Positions 43,784-50,776 of a stretch of DNA of 59,352 nucleotides are shown here, one piece after another. Position 1 is the stretch's first letter. Every line of letters begins with the position of its first letter. The position numbers and the translations under genes were made by a program. The notes under the pieces were generated by a model. The model ran no database searches. It worked only from the letters and a program-made list of their open reading frames with translations, and was not told the DNA's origin. The stretch comes from Nocardiaceae bacterium. GTDB taxonomy: Bacteria > Actinomycetota > Actinomycetes > Mycobacteriales > Mycobacteriaceae. The stretch is taken from positions 1-59,352 of the forward strand of contig JAJFUQ010000281.1 in assembly GCA_021372355.1 (NCBI GenBank), in the 5' to 3' direction.

Positions 43784-43883
43784 GTTGTTTGTTCTCTTTG
43801 TACTGGTTGATGGCGAGAGGCAGGGCGACCGCCGCTACGAACGCGAGGGCCGCCCAGGTCATAGCTTCGAGGAACTGGCTCAC
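43743..43883 (-). CDS. small membrane protein (46 residues)
   Basis: GTG 43883 overlaps the upstream stop (GTGA). Residues about 8-24 form a membrane helix (A-L-A-F-V-A-A-V-A-L-P-L), followed by a basic charged tail. Its 3' end overlaps the sigma-like gene in another frame. Function unknown. Confidence 0.5.
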   Translation of the reverse strand: MSQFLEAMTWAALAFVAAVALPLAINQYKENKQRAKTDERRVSQGS

Positions 43884-44170
43884 GAGAGCGGCTTCCCCAT
43901 CCAGCGATACGGGAACACGTTCTCGTACCAGTCCTTGTCGTGCGGCCGCTTCTCCGGGCACGCCTTCCAGAGCTTCGTGCCCGGCGGATTACGCCGCTGC
44001 TCGTGTCGCGTGAGACACGTGTTCTGGTGGCGACCCCGGCGAGCCTGACGGAAGCCTTGGATGGGCGCACCGTAGCGGTACGGGTCTTCCAGGCGCAAGC
44101 CCCTCCAGAGCTGGCGCAGGTTGGTGAGCACAGAGTTGCCGGCGTTGCGTAGCAGATCTCCGATGCTCAT
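43880..44170 (-). CDS. hypothetical basic protein
   Basis: The product has 96 residues, rich in Arg, His and Asn, with two Cys. The stop of the gene upstream abuts its ATG. No domain was recognised. Confidence 0.5.
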   Translation of the reverse strand: MSIGDLLRNAGNSVLTNLRQLWRGLRLEDPYRYGAPIQGFRQARRGRHQNTCLTRHEQRRNPPGTKLWKACPEKRPHDKDWYENVFPYRWMGKPLS

Positions 44171-44749
44171 CTAGTTGCCCTCGTTGAAGTAGGCCCACTT
44201 GTGAACGTCGATGTGGACGTGCGGCGGATAGCGCTCGCCGTCCGGATTCAGCCACTCGGACCCGTCGTGCTGACGCACGGCCCAGCTCGTGAAGGGCCGC
44301 ATGTGCCGCGAGCGCGATGTGGCGAACATGAGGACACGCTTGTTGCGCACGGGGCGCACGTCGCCGCTGAAGAACTGCAGGTGCGGAGTGGTTTCGGGCT
44401 TCTGCGGCTCCGGCTGCGGATCCACAGGCAGATCGACCTCGACCACGGGACCCTTGCGCCGAGAATCGACCTCCACCGCGGTGCGTGAAAGCGCGGCGGT
44501 GTAGCCCTCGGTGTGCGGTCCGTAATTGCACGCGGCTGCGAACATCTTCACGACCTCGGGCACCGGCACGAGATCGCTGTTCGCCATCAGACTCGATCCC
44601 TTGAGCGCGTAGCCCTCCGCAGTCCACGAGCACGGCGCGCCTCCGTTGTCGATCACGCCAATGATCGGATACGTCTCCGTCCCGTTGTTCGAGATGAGCC
44701 GCACCTTCCGGCCGTCTCGTGTCTGGTACTTCTTGTCGATGTCGATCAC
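44171..44749 (-). CDS. hypothetical protein with N-terminal Q-T-R-D-G-R-K-V motif
   Basis: The product has 192 residues. The start (K-Y-Q-T-R-D-G-R-K-V-R-L-I) is a beta-rich motif found at the front of several phage proteins of unknown function. A Pro-rich linker (residues 110-118) separates it from a C-terminal domain with H-V-H-I-D-V-H-K-W. No reaction can be assigned. Confidence 0.5.
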   Translation of the reverse strand: MIDIDKKYQTRDGRKVRLISNNGTETYPIIGVIDNGGAPCSWTAEGYALKGSSLMANSDLVPVPEVVKMFAAACNYGPHTEGYTAALSRTAVEVDSRRKGPVVEVDLPVDPQPEPQKPETTPHLQFFSGDVRPVRNKRVLMFATSRSRHMRPFTSWAVRQHDGSEWLNPDGERYPPHVHIDVHKWAYFNEGN

Positions 44750-44916
44750 GGTCGATTCTCCTGGTCGCTCTGCGACCTAACTACTGTGGGTTGTTGAAGC
44801 TCGCGCATCAGGTCGTACATGAGCTCGAGCTCAGCGGCGCGAGTGCGTTGAGCTGCGGCGACCACGTCAGGGACGCGGTGCGGGTTCTTGGTGTAGACGC
44901 GAGTTGCTTGGGTCAT
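44746..44916 (-). CDS. small hypothetical protein
   Basis: The product has 56 residues from ATG 44916, which lies shortly after a terminator. It is helical and charged. Its 3' end overlaps the next gene start by four bases. No ribosome site is obvious and no family was recognised. Confidence 0.45.
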   Translation of the reverse strand: MTQATRVYTKNPHRVPDVVAAAQRTRAAELELMYDLMRELQQPTVVRSQSDQENRP

Positions 44917-44943
44917 GTAGGAGAACGTAACCCAAAAGAAAAT

Positions 44944-44958
44944 GGCCCGCAAGGGGCC
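44944..44958 (-). terminator. probable leftward terminator
   Basis: On the minus strand GGCCC-CTTGC-GGGCC is followed by ATTTTCTTTT. It lies between the gene at 45017 and that at 44746, so it ends or attenuates one leftward transcript. The T-tract is good although the stem is short. Confidence 0.65.
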
Positions 44959-45016
44959 CTTTCTCAAATAGCTCCTGCGGGGTTTGCCTACCTACCATAA
45001 GACAGATGATGGCGAC

Positions 45017-45232
45017 TTAGGATTGGTCGGTCGCAGGCGCGGGCCGCTTCTCGCCGAGCAGCAACTGCTGGTTGGTGTGGACGTAAAACGTCTTCGAGTC
45101 CTGCGGCGCGAGCAGGGTGTCGCGGGCTGCCGGGTTCTCGCCGGGCGGCGGAGCCAGGTCAGGGCCGTAGAACACCTCGCGCACGAGTACGGGGTCGGGG
45201 CCGTGATTGACGATTAGAACCTTGGTGGTCAT
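45017..45232 (-). CDS. small hypothetical protein
   Basis: The product has 71 residues, with beta-strand patterning (V-L-I-V-N-H-G-P-D-P-V) and a polar C-terminus. It is read just upstream of the terminator at 44944. No family was named with certainty. Confidence 0.5.
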   Translation of the reverse strand: MTTKVLIVNHGPDPVLVREVFYGPDLAPPPGENPAARDTLLAPQDSKTFYVHTNQQLLLGEKRPAPATDQS

Positions 45233-45252
45233 GTGACTTTCCTTAACGGTGA

Positions 45253-45600
45253 TTATTTAGCGGTGCATATGTTCAACTCGACGACAGCTACCGGCTTGTC
45301 ATCGAGCACGGATTTCGCAGCAATCCACTCCGCACACTTCCACGGCTCCGCAACTAGTTCGGATTCACTGGTGCACGATGACCGCACGCGTCGCTCATAG
45401 GCATCGAGCAGATTTTTCAATACAGGGCCGACGCGGTTGATCCAGTCCGTGAGTTGATCGCTCAAGCGGAACGAATCCTCAAGGGTGGCTTCGCTATGCT
45501 TCAACGCGCAGGCAGCATCAACACAGTCGTCATCGGATGGGCTGCCGGCCGCCATAACCTGGACCAGTTCACGGATACGCTCGACGGAAACAGGGCTCAT
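45253..45600 (-). CDS. hypothetical helical protein
   Basis: The product has 115 residues, mostly alpha-helical, with scattered Cys (about positions 26, 31, 76 and 88). A start at ATG 45600 is supported by clean spacing from the upstream gene at 45626. No family was recognised. Confidence 0.5.
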   Translation of the reverse strand: MSPVSVERIRELVQVMAAGSPSDDDCVDAACALKHSEATLEDSFRLSDQLTDWINRVGPVLKNLLDAYERRVRSSCTSESELVAEPWKCAEWIAAKSVLDDKPVAVVELNICTAK

Positions 45601-45625
45601 GCGACTTACTCCAGATGATGTGGCA

Positions 45626-45934
45626 CTAGGATTTGTCGCCGAGGTCGTCCATTCGGCACCAGCCTTCGAGGAAGGCGCTGCGCGACGTCTCTCCGTCCAA
45701 CTGGAACCGCCATTCCGCCGTGCTCAGGTCGCCCCACGGCCAGTGCCGCAAGTACCACCAGCAGAGCAGGCACACCCGCAGGCGCTTCCATTGGAATGCA
45801 GCTTCAAACTTGAGCCGCCGGTATCGAGACGGCATAGGCGAGATGTGCGCGCCGATCACGGACGGGCTTTCCTCGTCAGACGCGGTGACGCGATCAACGA
45901 AGTCTTGGCCTAATTTGAATGGTTCTTTACTCAT
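45626..45934 (-). CDS. hypothetical Trp-rich protein
   Basis: The product has 102 residues. The second half is rich in Trp, Arg and Leu (L-L-C-W-W-Y-L-R-H-W-P-W), suggesting membrane association or a small aromatic core. No family was recognised. Confidence 0.5.
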   Translation of the reverse strand: MSKEPFKLGQDFVDRVTASDEESPSVIGAHISPMPSRYRRLKFEAAFQWKRLRVCLLCWWYLRHWPWGDLSTAEWRFQLDGETSRSAFLEGWCRMDDLGDKS

Positions 45935-45949
45935 TGGGGATTATATGAA

Positions 45950-46036
45950 CTAGCGCGCCTTGCCGACGGCCCAAACAACGAAGCCGCCAGCAAGGACGAT
46001 GGAGCCGAGAAGAACCAAACACACGCCCAGGCTCAC
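45950..46036 (-). CDS. 28-residue membrane peptide
   Basis: GTG 46036 overlaps the end of the preceding frame (GTGA). Nearly the whole peptide is one hydrophobic helix (V-C-L-V-L-L-G-S-I-V-L-A-G-G-F-V-V-W) with a basic end. A GGAG lies about ten bases upstream. A second peptide of equal length and type is at 48600. Function unknown. Confidence 0.4.
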   Translation of the reverse strand: MSLGVCLVLLGSIVLAGGFVVWAVGKAR

Positions 46037-46252
46037 GGCTTCACGCTCCAGCGCAGACCGCCGAGCATGTCGGCACGCGCGCAGGTGGAGGGGCAGACAT
46101 TCTGCCCCCACGCTTCGTGTCGATGACACCCCGTGCCTCCAAGTACACAGCGAGGTAGTGGTTGCGGGTCACGGGGAACTTGAGCGAGAGGGTGTACGCG
46201 CGGCGTGCGCGCCGCAGAGGAAGAGGGCGATGATTGCGAGGACGTGCTTCAC
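46033..46252 (-). pseudogene. small secreted-protein frame broken by two apparent single-base shifts
   Basis: GTG 46252 follows GGAG and starts a good signal peptide (K-H-V-L-A-I-I-A-L-F-L-C-G-A-H-A-A), but that frame soon stops. Protein-like reading continues in a second frame (L-K-F-P-V-T-R-N-H-Y-L-A-V-Y-L-E-A-R-G) and then a third (V-C-P-S-T-C-A-R-A-D-M-L-G-G-L-R-W-S-V-K-P), whose stop overlaps the membrane-peptide start. The second shift lies at a run of five Gs. It may be a decayed gene or sequencing errors; no stable product is expected as written. Confidence 0.35.
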
Positions 46253-46265
46253 TTGGATCTCCAGG

Positions 46266-46982
46266 TTAGTAATTTTCGGCTTCTTCGCGCGTGACGAAGA
46301 AATGGATGCCGCCACCGCACTCGACATGCGGCGAAGGGTCCCACGCATTGGGCGTTACGCGCTGGCCTGCGCGGTACTCGAACGTGTACAGATGCGAACT
46401 GTGTGCGACGACATCGTTCGGCGTGCTCAGCACGATGGCAAACTCGGCACGGCACTTGCGAGAGCCGTAGCGGTTGACGCGCGCGGCGTTGCCGGGGATC
46501 TTGAGTGTGACAATACCCTCGATGCACTTCTTGTAGACGAGAAGCTCGCCCTCGCCTGCGACACGGTGTAGATAGATGTTGGAACGCTCGAGGTTCGCGC
46601 CCGAGAGGTTCGCGCCCGAGAGGTTCGCGCCCGAGAGGTCCGCGCCCGAGAGGTCCGCGCCCCGGAGGTACGCGCCCGAGAGGTCCGCGCCCGAGAGGTC
46701 CGCGCCCGAGAGGTACGCGCTCCGGAGGTACGCGCTCCGGAGGTACGCGCTCCGGAGGTACGCGCTCCGGAGGTCCGCGCCCGCGAGGTACGCGCCCGAG
46801 AGGTCCGCGCCCGAGAGGTACGCGCCCGAGAGGTCCGCGCCCGAGAGGTACGAGCTCCGGAGGTACGCGCTCTGGAGGTCCGCGCTCCGGAGGTCCGCGC
46901 TCCGGAGGTCCGCGCTCCGGAGGTCCGCGCGATCCAGTGTCAACAAGACCGCGCCAGTGAATCTATGTTTGATTTCGATCAT
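46266..46982 (-). CDS. pentapeptide-repeat protein
   Basis: The product has 238 residues from ATG 46982. About residues 19-140 consist of roughly 24 tandem A-(D/Y/N)-L-(S/R)-(G/S) units, which fold as a right-handed quadrilateral beta-helix. A C-terminal domain of about 100 residues follows, with V-A-G-E-G-E-L-L-V-Y-K-K. Some such proteins mimic DNA and bind gyrase; others have unknown roles. DNA here consists of near-identical 15-base units, so copy number may vary between isolates. Confidence 0.85.
   Translation of the reverse strand: MIEIKHRFTGAVLLTLDRADLRSADLRSADLRSADLQSAYLRSSYLSGADLSGAYLSGADLSGAYLAGADLRSAYLRSAYLRSAYLRSAYLSGADLSGADLSGAYLRGADLSGADLSGANLSGANLSGANLERSNIYLHRVAGEGELLVYKKCIEGIVTLKIPGNAARVNRYGSRKCRAEFAIVLSTPNDVVAHSSHLYTFEYRAGQRVTPNAWDPSPHVECGGGIHFFVTREEAENY
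46575..46928. repeat. 15-bp tandem repeats encoding pentapeptides
   Basis: Units such as GAGGTCCGCGCCCGA and GAGGTACGCGCTCCG (plus-strand view) repeat about 24 times with few changes. They encode the pentapeptide repeats of the gene on the minus strand. Near identity suggests recent expansion by slippage or recombination. Confidence 0.85.
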
Positions 46983-47059
46983 AAAGGAGTCCTCAAATCT
47001 GAAGAAAGGAGGGGCCACGGGCGCCCCTCAAGCGGCAGGGCACATCTCCTCGCAAATTC

Positions 47060-47239
47060 TTAGGCGCCTTGGCACGGGATGATGGCGAGGTACGCGTCAG
47101 CGTTACCTTTCGCCGGCACGTACTCGATGCGGTCGACAGCGAGCTCGAAGAACTCGCCACCTTCGACCTTGAGCCGTACCACGACGTGCGTCTCGCCGTC
47201 GTACGGATAGAGCGCGCGTTCAACGTCTGACGTGACCAT
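47060..47239 (-). CDS. small hypothetical protein (59 residues)
   Basis: ATG 47239 opens a frame rich in beta strands (H-V-V-V-R-L-K-V-E-G-G-E-F-F-E-L) ending with I-I-P-C-Q-G-A. The frame fills the gap between the pentapeptide gene and the gene at 47243. No family was recognised. Confidence 0.5.
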   Translation of the reverse strand: MVTSDVERALYPYDGETHVVVRLKVEGGEFFELAVDRIEYVPAKGNADAYLAIIPCQGA

Positions 47240-47242
47240 GTC

Positions 47243-47437
47243 CTACTCCCGGAATTCTCTGAACTCGGCGACAGTCTCCTCTGACACGTCGAGATCGTCA
47301 AGCAGTTTCTTCACGTCGGAATACTTCCACGTCCGCTGGCCCATCTCGGCGACGCGGATGAGCGCCTCCGCGGCCGGGCCGGGGATGCGCACGACATCGC
47401 GGACTCGAGATGCGTTGAAGCGGTCAAGAATGTTCAA
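47243..47437 (-). CDS. small hypothetical helical protein
   Basis: The product has 64 residues from TTG 47437, seven bases after AGGAGC. It is helical with V-R-I-P-G-P-A-A-E-A-L-I-R-V-A. The stop lies three bases before the next ATG. It follows a terminator, so it probably has its own promoter or depends on read-through. No family was recognised. Confidence 0.5.
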   Translation of the reverse strand: MNILDRFNASRVRDVVRIPGPAAEALIRVAEMGQRTWKYSDVKKLLDDLDVSEETVAEFREFRE

Positions 47438-47459
47438 GGTCGAGCTCCTAGCGGTAAGA

Positions 47460-47484
47460 GCCCCAGAGGTCATGTCTCCGGGGC
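47460..47484 (-). terminator. probable leftward terminator
   Basis: Minus-strand arms of nine bases (GCCCCGGAG and CTCTGGGGC, one G-T pair) close a seven-base loop and are followed by TCTTACC. It lies 18 bases after the stop of the gene at 47503, which itself ends in a TAGTTAG copy. Confidence 0.55.
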
Positions 47485-47502
47485 CGTGTTCGTGCTGGCT
47501 AA

Positions 47503-48054
47503 CTAGTTCGTGGTAGGAACCAGGATCAGCCCGGCCTCAATGGCTCGGCGGCGAGCACCCATCGGAACCACGAGCCGGGTCTTCATACCTGCGCGCGAAG
47601 AGCCGTTCTGCCCCTTGTAGCCCGCACGCGTCGGTTTCGTGAGCGGTGGGGACAGCGTAACGGTCTTCTCGGCCTTGCTCAGCGCGAGAATCTTCTTAGG
47701 GCCGAGCCGGTCGTGCATCTTCACACCGCTACGGTCGTTGTGCCTGTATCGCACCGCGCGCGCCCACTGCCTCCCGGGGGTGAGCTTGTCGATGACGTAC
47801 GCCATCGTCGTGTCGAACACAATTCCGTAGAACAGATGCGGGAACTTGCTGGCCGCGGCTTCGCGCTTCGCGCACACCGCGTTCATGCACGCCAGCGACT
47901 TCCCCGCGTGCGCGTTGAGAACGTCCGCCTCTATCCGGTCCAGTTTGATCACGTGCTTCCCGGGACGAACTTCCAGCTCGATATACGAGCTCGGATTCGT
48001 TTCATCCAGGTGAAACCGCTTTGTGAAGCGGGTCGCTTTTACTCTCTTCGTCAT
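47503..48054 (-). CDS. hypothetical basic protein
   Basis: The product has 183 residues and is strongly basic, especially in the C-terminal third (K-P-T-R-A-G-Y-K-G-Q-N-G-S-S-R). Strand-rich start with E-L-E-V-R-P-G-K-H-V-I-K-L. It may bind nucleic acid, though no domain was recognised. The start overlaps the upstream HTH gene by four bases. Confidence 0.5.
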   Translation of the reverse strand: MTKRVKATRFTKRFHLDETNPSSYIELEVRPGKHVIKLDRIEADVLNAHAGKSLACMNAVCAKREAAASKFPHLFYGIVFDTTMAYVIDKLTPGRQWARAVRYRHNDRSGVKMHDRLGPKKILALSKAEKTVTLSPPLTKPTRAGYKGQNGSSRAGMKTRLVVPMGARRRAIEAGLILVPTTN

Positions 48055-48572
48055 TCGATATCTCCTATGTGGTTAAGTACGTCGGTCCACGCCTTGATAA
48101 CATCTTTAGCCAGGCGTTTCATCTTCGCATTGCGCGGACACGTTTCCGTGGCCGCGTACCGCGCTTCCTGCGCGGCCAGTTCGGCACGCTGATACCAGCC
48201 GTGACGAGCCAACTTCTCCTGCATGGCGGGCGAAGTAGTGGGTTTGATTGCGGGCGTCTTGGGCTCGGGTACGGCTGGCTGCGGCAGTCGCCGCGCCTTG
48301 CCGTCGAGGCCCACCCGCTTTTCAACTGCGTCATCTGACGCAGTTGCTCGGGCTCTGCGCACAGTGGGCTCGCTGATGCCCGACTTCGCAGCCACGGCGC
48401 GGTTAGATAACTGCGGGTTCGCCAAGAGCGCGGTCTTTGCGCGCTCGAGGGCGGGTACGACAAGCGGCGCGCCGCAGTCGCAGCTGGCAGCGCCGGCAGC
48501 ACCGCACGCCGAGCACTCGCGGGCGCGACTTGGGTCGGGCTGGCGGATCTCCACGAGCATTGACTTTCGCAT
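48051..48572 (-). CDS. HTH DNA-binding protein with N-terminal Cys cluster
   Basis: The product has 173 residues. Cys20, 23, 31 and 33 could form a zinc site. Residues about 52-76 (N-P-Q-L-S-N-R-A-V-A-A-K-S-G-I-S-E-P-T-V-R-R-A-R, read with a break) form a helix-turn-helix, followed by V-G-L-D-G-K-A-R-R-L-P, a motif often found after HTHs of ParB-like regulators. It is the best regulator candidate in the leftward arm and could act at the control region near 52.2 kb (inference). Confidence 0.6.
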   Translation of the reverse strand: MRKSMLVEIRQPDPSRARECSACGAAGAASCDCGAPLVVPALERAKTALLANPQLSNRAVAAKSGISEPTVRRARATASDDAVEKRVGLDGKARRLPQPAVPEPKTPAIKPTTSPAMQEKLARHGWYQRAELAAQEARYAATETCPRNAKMKRLAKDVIKAWTDVLNHIGDIE

Positions 48573-48599
48573 AGGTCGGGTACTCCAATGTCGGGGATG

Positions 48600-48686
48600 C
48601 TAGCGCAAAGTGATCCAGGCAAGCAAGCCAAGATACAGCGCCAGCGCAATGAGCGCCTTCGCGGCCAGCCGTTTGAAGTCAGCCAC
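48600..48686 (-). CDS. 28-residue membrane peptide (second)
   Basis: GTG 48686 overlaps the end of the upstream gene by eight bases. After a short basic head comes one hydrophobic helix (A-L-I-A-L-A-L-Y-L-G-L-L-A-W-I). It is like the peptide at 45950 in length and design but not in sequence. Function unknown. Confidence 0.4.
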   Translation of the reverse strand: MADFKRLAAKALIALALYLGLLAWITLR

Positions 48687-48897
48687 GGGAAGCGGCACGG
48701 GTTGCGAGTGCATCGGCCAGCATGCTCGCCGCGCTGTCCATTGACACGTTCAACTCCGTGGCGAGTTGATCGGTTGCCAGGACGCGGGCGCGCCAGTCAT
48801 AGCGCATGCCGCCCAGCTGGTCATAGGCTGTGACTGCAGCACGGATAGCTCGCCGTTTGGCTGTCTTCCGTTCCGCGTGAGAATTGTCCGCGCTCAT
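48679..48897 (-). CDS. small hypothetical Ala-rich protein
   Basis: ATG 48897 follows an excellent GGAGG at seven bases and overlaps the upstream stop (ATGA). The product has 72 residues and is basic and helical, with L-A-T-E-L-N-V-S-M-D-S-A-A-S in a possible HTH-like position. No family was recognised. Confidence 0.5.
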   Translation of the reverse strand: MSADNSHAERKTAKRRAIRAAVTAYDQLGGMRYDWRARVLATDQLATELNVSMDSAASMLADALATRAASRG

Positions 48898-49211
48898 CGG
48901 TTCCTCCAGGGGCGCCACGTGGCGCGCAAGTACGGCGCCTCATACCCGCGGTCGCGCCGGTCAAGTAAGAATGATCGGTGCATGTAGCCAACGTCCAGGG
49001 TGAGGGACTCGGATACTTCTATTGTCCAGCCCGCGCGCACAGTTGCGAGCGGACCGACACAGTAGCTAGTGCGGCACCAAGAACCCTCCTCGAACGTCTC
49101 GCCAGAGACCACGTGCGTTGAGTGACTGTTACCGAAGTCAAGCTCAGTTGAGACGTAGGCCGTGGATGTGTCCAGGAGGCACACCGATGCGAACGCGAGT
49201 AGGCAACTCAT
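48894..49211 (-). CDS. exported beta-rich protein
   Basis: The product has 105 residues from ATG 49211 (GAGGGAGC upstream). The first about 20 residues form a signal sequence (C-L-L-A-F-A-S-V-C-L-L). The rest alternates strands and ends with Y-L-R-A-T-W-R-P-W, like a small outer-membrane or periplasmic protein. It may alter the cell surface, for example against superinfection (inference). Confidence 0.5.
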   Translation of the reverse strand: MSCLLAFASVCLLDTSTAYVSTELDFGNSHSTHVVSGETFEEGSWCRTSYCVGPLATVRAGWTIEVSESLTLDVGYMHRSFLLDRRDRGYEAPYLRATWRPWRNR

Positions 49212-49432
49212 AGCTCCCTCACTCCGCAGAATCGGTTCATGAACGCATCGAGCCATCCACGCGGACTCATGCGGTACGCCTCGCGAAGTCGCCGCTGCAG
49301 ATCCAGGCGGCTCATGTACAGCGTGATATCGTCGGGGATGGACATGCGGGCCCGTTCGGCCCGGTTGATTTCGACGCGCAAGCGCTGGATGAATCCGCGC
49401 CTGTCGTTATAGGCTAGATAGTCGGTTAGCAT
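49208..49432 (-). CDS. small hypothetical helical protein
   Basis: The product has 74 residues and is rich in Arg, with two amphipathic helices. Its stop overlaps the start of the exported protein (ATGA). No family was recognised. Confidence 0.45.
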   Translation of the reverse strand: MLTDYLAYNDRRGFIQRLRVEINRAERARMSIPDDITLYMSRLDLQRRLREAYRMSPRGWLDAFMNRFCGVREL

Positions 49433-49438
49433 GGCGCG

Positions 49439-49594
49439 TCACTCCGGGGTTGTCAGTTCGGCAATCCAATAGTCTTGCCCCTCGTGGTTGCGCTCCGCCC
49501 ACTTGTCCGCATCCTCACGCACGGGAAACGGGCCGTAGAAGAACAAACCGTCAATGGGATTGCCGGTCACGACTAGATACTGGTAGCTTTCCAT
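49439..49594 (-). CDS. small hypothetical protein (51 residues)
   Basis: ATG 49594 follows GAGGAGA at good spacing. The product reads as a compact beta fold (Y-Q-Y-L-V-V-T-G-N-P-I-D-G-L-F-F-Y-G) with an acidic end. The same frame is open upstream to the in-frame TGA of the gene at 49733. Confidence 0.5.
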   Translation of the reverse strand: MESYQYLVVTGNPIDGLFFYGPFPVREDADKWAERNHEGQDYWIAELTTPE

Positions 49595-49605
49595 TTCGAT
49601 TCTCC

Positions 49606-49740
49606 TCAGTTGAACCAACGCGACGCGATACCGCGCCCGAATTCGCGCGCGAAGTGGGCGCGCAGCCAGTCTCCCGCGCTCACGGGTTTCCAGTTCGGTC
49701 CCGTAGCGTGCGACGGCTTGTACCAATTCCCTTCACACAG
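49606..49740 (-). CDS. possible overlapping ORF of 44 residues
   Basis: A protein-like frame (N-W-Y-K-P-S-H-A-T-G, then G-D-W-L-R-A-H-F-A-R-E-F-G-R) runs to TGA 49606 without an ATG, GTG or TTG until late; CTG 49740 overlaps the previous stop and is the only early candidate. It may be a real coupled gene or merely an open shadow of the interrupted neighbour. Confidence 0.25.
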   Translation of the reverse strand: MCEGNWYKPSHATGPNWKPVSAGDWLRAHFAREFGRGIASRWFN

Positions 49741-49945
49741 CGGGGGCGTGAAGGGCGCGCGTCGCGGCTCGCGTCGTGCGATACCAGTTCCGAGAGCATG
49801 CGCTGTGTTGGCCGACGTGCGCGTAGCACGTTGCCAAAGAGCCGTGCACGTTTCCAGGTTCGGACGGGAATACGGCTGTCACTTCCGGCGTAGACGCGAG
49901 TGCATTTATCGGACCAACGCGAAAAATCACATCTAGGGTTTTCAT
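49733..49945 (-). CDS. phage protein of unknown function, probably cut short by in-frame TGA
   Basis: The product has 70 residues from ATG 49945 (GAGGGAAAG upstream; ATGA overlap). The pattern F-R, A-V-F-P, C-Y-A-H-V-G-Q-H-S-A is known from widespread small phage proteins. In those the chain continues with E-L-x-x-x-x-x-Y and a basic end. Here reading past the TGA at 49733-49735 gives R-E-L-V-Q-A-V-A-R-Y-G-T-E-L-E-T-R, just such an ending. The stop may be a nonsense mutation, a sequencing error or recoded. Confidence 0.5.
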   Translation of the reverse strand: MKTLDVIFRVGPINALASTPEVTAVFPSEPGNVHGSLATCYAHVGQHSACSRNWYRTTRAATRALHAPAV

Positions 49946-50505
49946 GCTCTTTCCCTCGTGCGCTTGCATCGCGCGATGTCATTGTCGCCACGGTTGACTG
50001 CGTGCCATATGAACCCGTCGGGCCCGACAAACCATGCGTCGGTCCGCTGTGAGCCGAATCCGCCCGCATGCGCGTGATAGCGCGTCTCGATGCAACGGAA
50101 TTTCAATTCCCCCGCCCAGTCCGTGACATGACGCGTGAAGATATCGAAGTCTTTGCCGTCCTCTGACTTGAGGCGCACGATATAGAGCGTAGCGCGACCC
50201 GTGGCGATCATGGAGGCGCGTTCTTCTTTCGCGCAGCATGCGTAGCACTTGCGCGTGCCGGTCTCGCGGTCGGTGCCGTAACCCGTTCCGCCGCAGTAGC
50301 CAGGGAACGCGCGCAACGGCATGGCGTGAATGTTGATGTGACCGCAGTCCGGGCCGTTGTCGCGCGCCATGAATCCGAATATCTGCGCGTCGCGGGCGTC
50401 ACCTAACATGACCATATAGTCGGCCGGAAGGAATTCGCGGTTACGGCTTGCGGCGCGTTGGAATACCGCCGCATCCTCTGGTGTCAATCGTTCGTGAAAA
50501 GTCAT
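49942..50505 (-). CDS. hypothetical protein with central Cys pair
   Basis: The product has 187 residues from ATG 50505, which overlaps the upstream stop (ATGA). The start M-T-F-H-E-R-L-T-P-E-D resembles that of the gene at 51888. A C-Y-A-C-C motif and G-Y-C-G-G-T-G-Y-G lie in the middle and may bind zinc. No family was recognised with certainty. Confidence 0.5.
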   Translation of the reverse strand: MTFHERLTPEDAAVFQRAASRNREFLPADYMVMLGDARDAQIFGFMARDNGPDCGHINIHAMPLRAFPGYCGGTGYGTDRETGTRKCYACCAKEERASMIATGRATLYIVRLKSEDGKDFDIFTRHVTDWAGELKFRCIETRYHAHAGGFGSQRTDAWFVGPDGFIWHAVNRGDNDIARCKRTRERA

Positions 50506-50711
50506 GACGCCACCCCACAAGCCTGCAGGAACCGCGCCCGATCGAATCGGGGGTTCGTGGTGGCCAGTGCATCGGCGAGATTCACCGCCGCAGTACGGAT
50601 GCCGTCAATCGCGCCTTGTTCCGCTTCCGGATCATCGCAGTCTGGGTGAATCGGCTCTCTCAGTAGATTGGCGAACACAGCCGCAATCAGTTCAAAGTCT
50701 TTCTTGGTCAT
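50502..50711 (-). CDS. small hypothetical protein behind hairpin leader 1
   Basis: The product has 69 residues and is acidic and helical. Its ATG follows TAGGAGTAAG. The leader between it and the upstream methyltransferase-like gene holds the hairpin at 50743-50768. No family was recognised. Confidence 0.5.
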   Translation of the reverse strand: MTKKDFELIAAVFANLLREPIHPDCDDPEAEQGAIDGIRTAAVNLADALATTNPRFDRARFLQACGVAS

Positions 50712-50742
50712 GGTCTCTTACTCCTATCGGTTTGGGACTCGC

Positions 50743-50768
50743 TGTGCGCCCTCGTTAGAAGGCGCACA
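50743..50768 (-). promoter_or_regulatory. leader hairpin, copy 1
   Basis: Perfect 8-bp arms (TGTGCGCC/GGCGCACA) around a ten-base loop. On the minus strand it is followed by GCGAGTCC and then by the next gene's ribosome site. Copies 2 (51846-51874) and 3 (near 52135) have the same layout. No T-tract follows. It may protect or process mRNA 5' ends, or be a protein-binding site. Confidence 0.6.
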
Positions 50769-50776
50769 ACGTGGCC

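Noticed and set aside
46575..46928. Regular repeats that could suggest a CRISPR array
   Set aside because: Units are 15 bases without spacers and encode pentapeptide repeats in one long frame.
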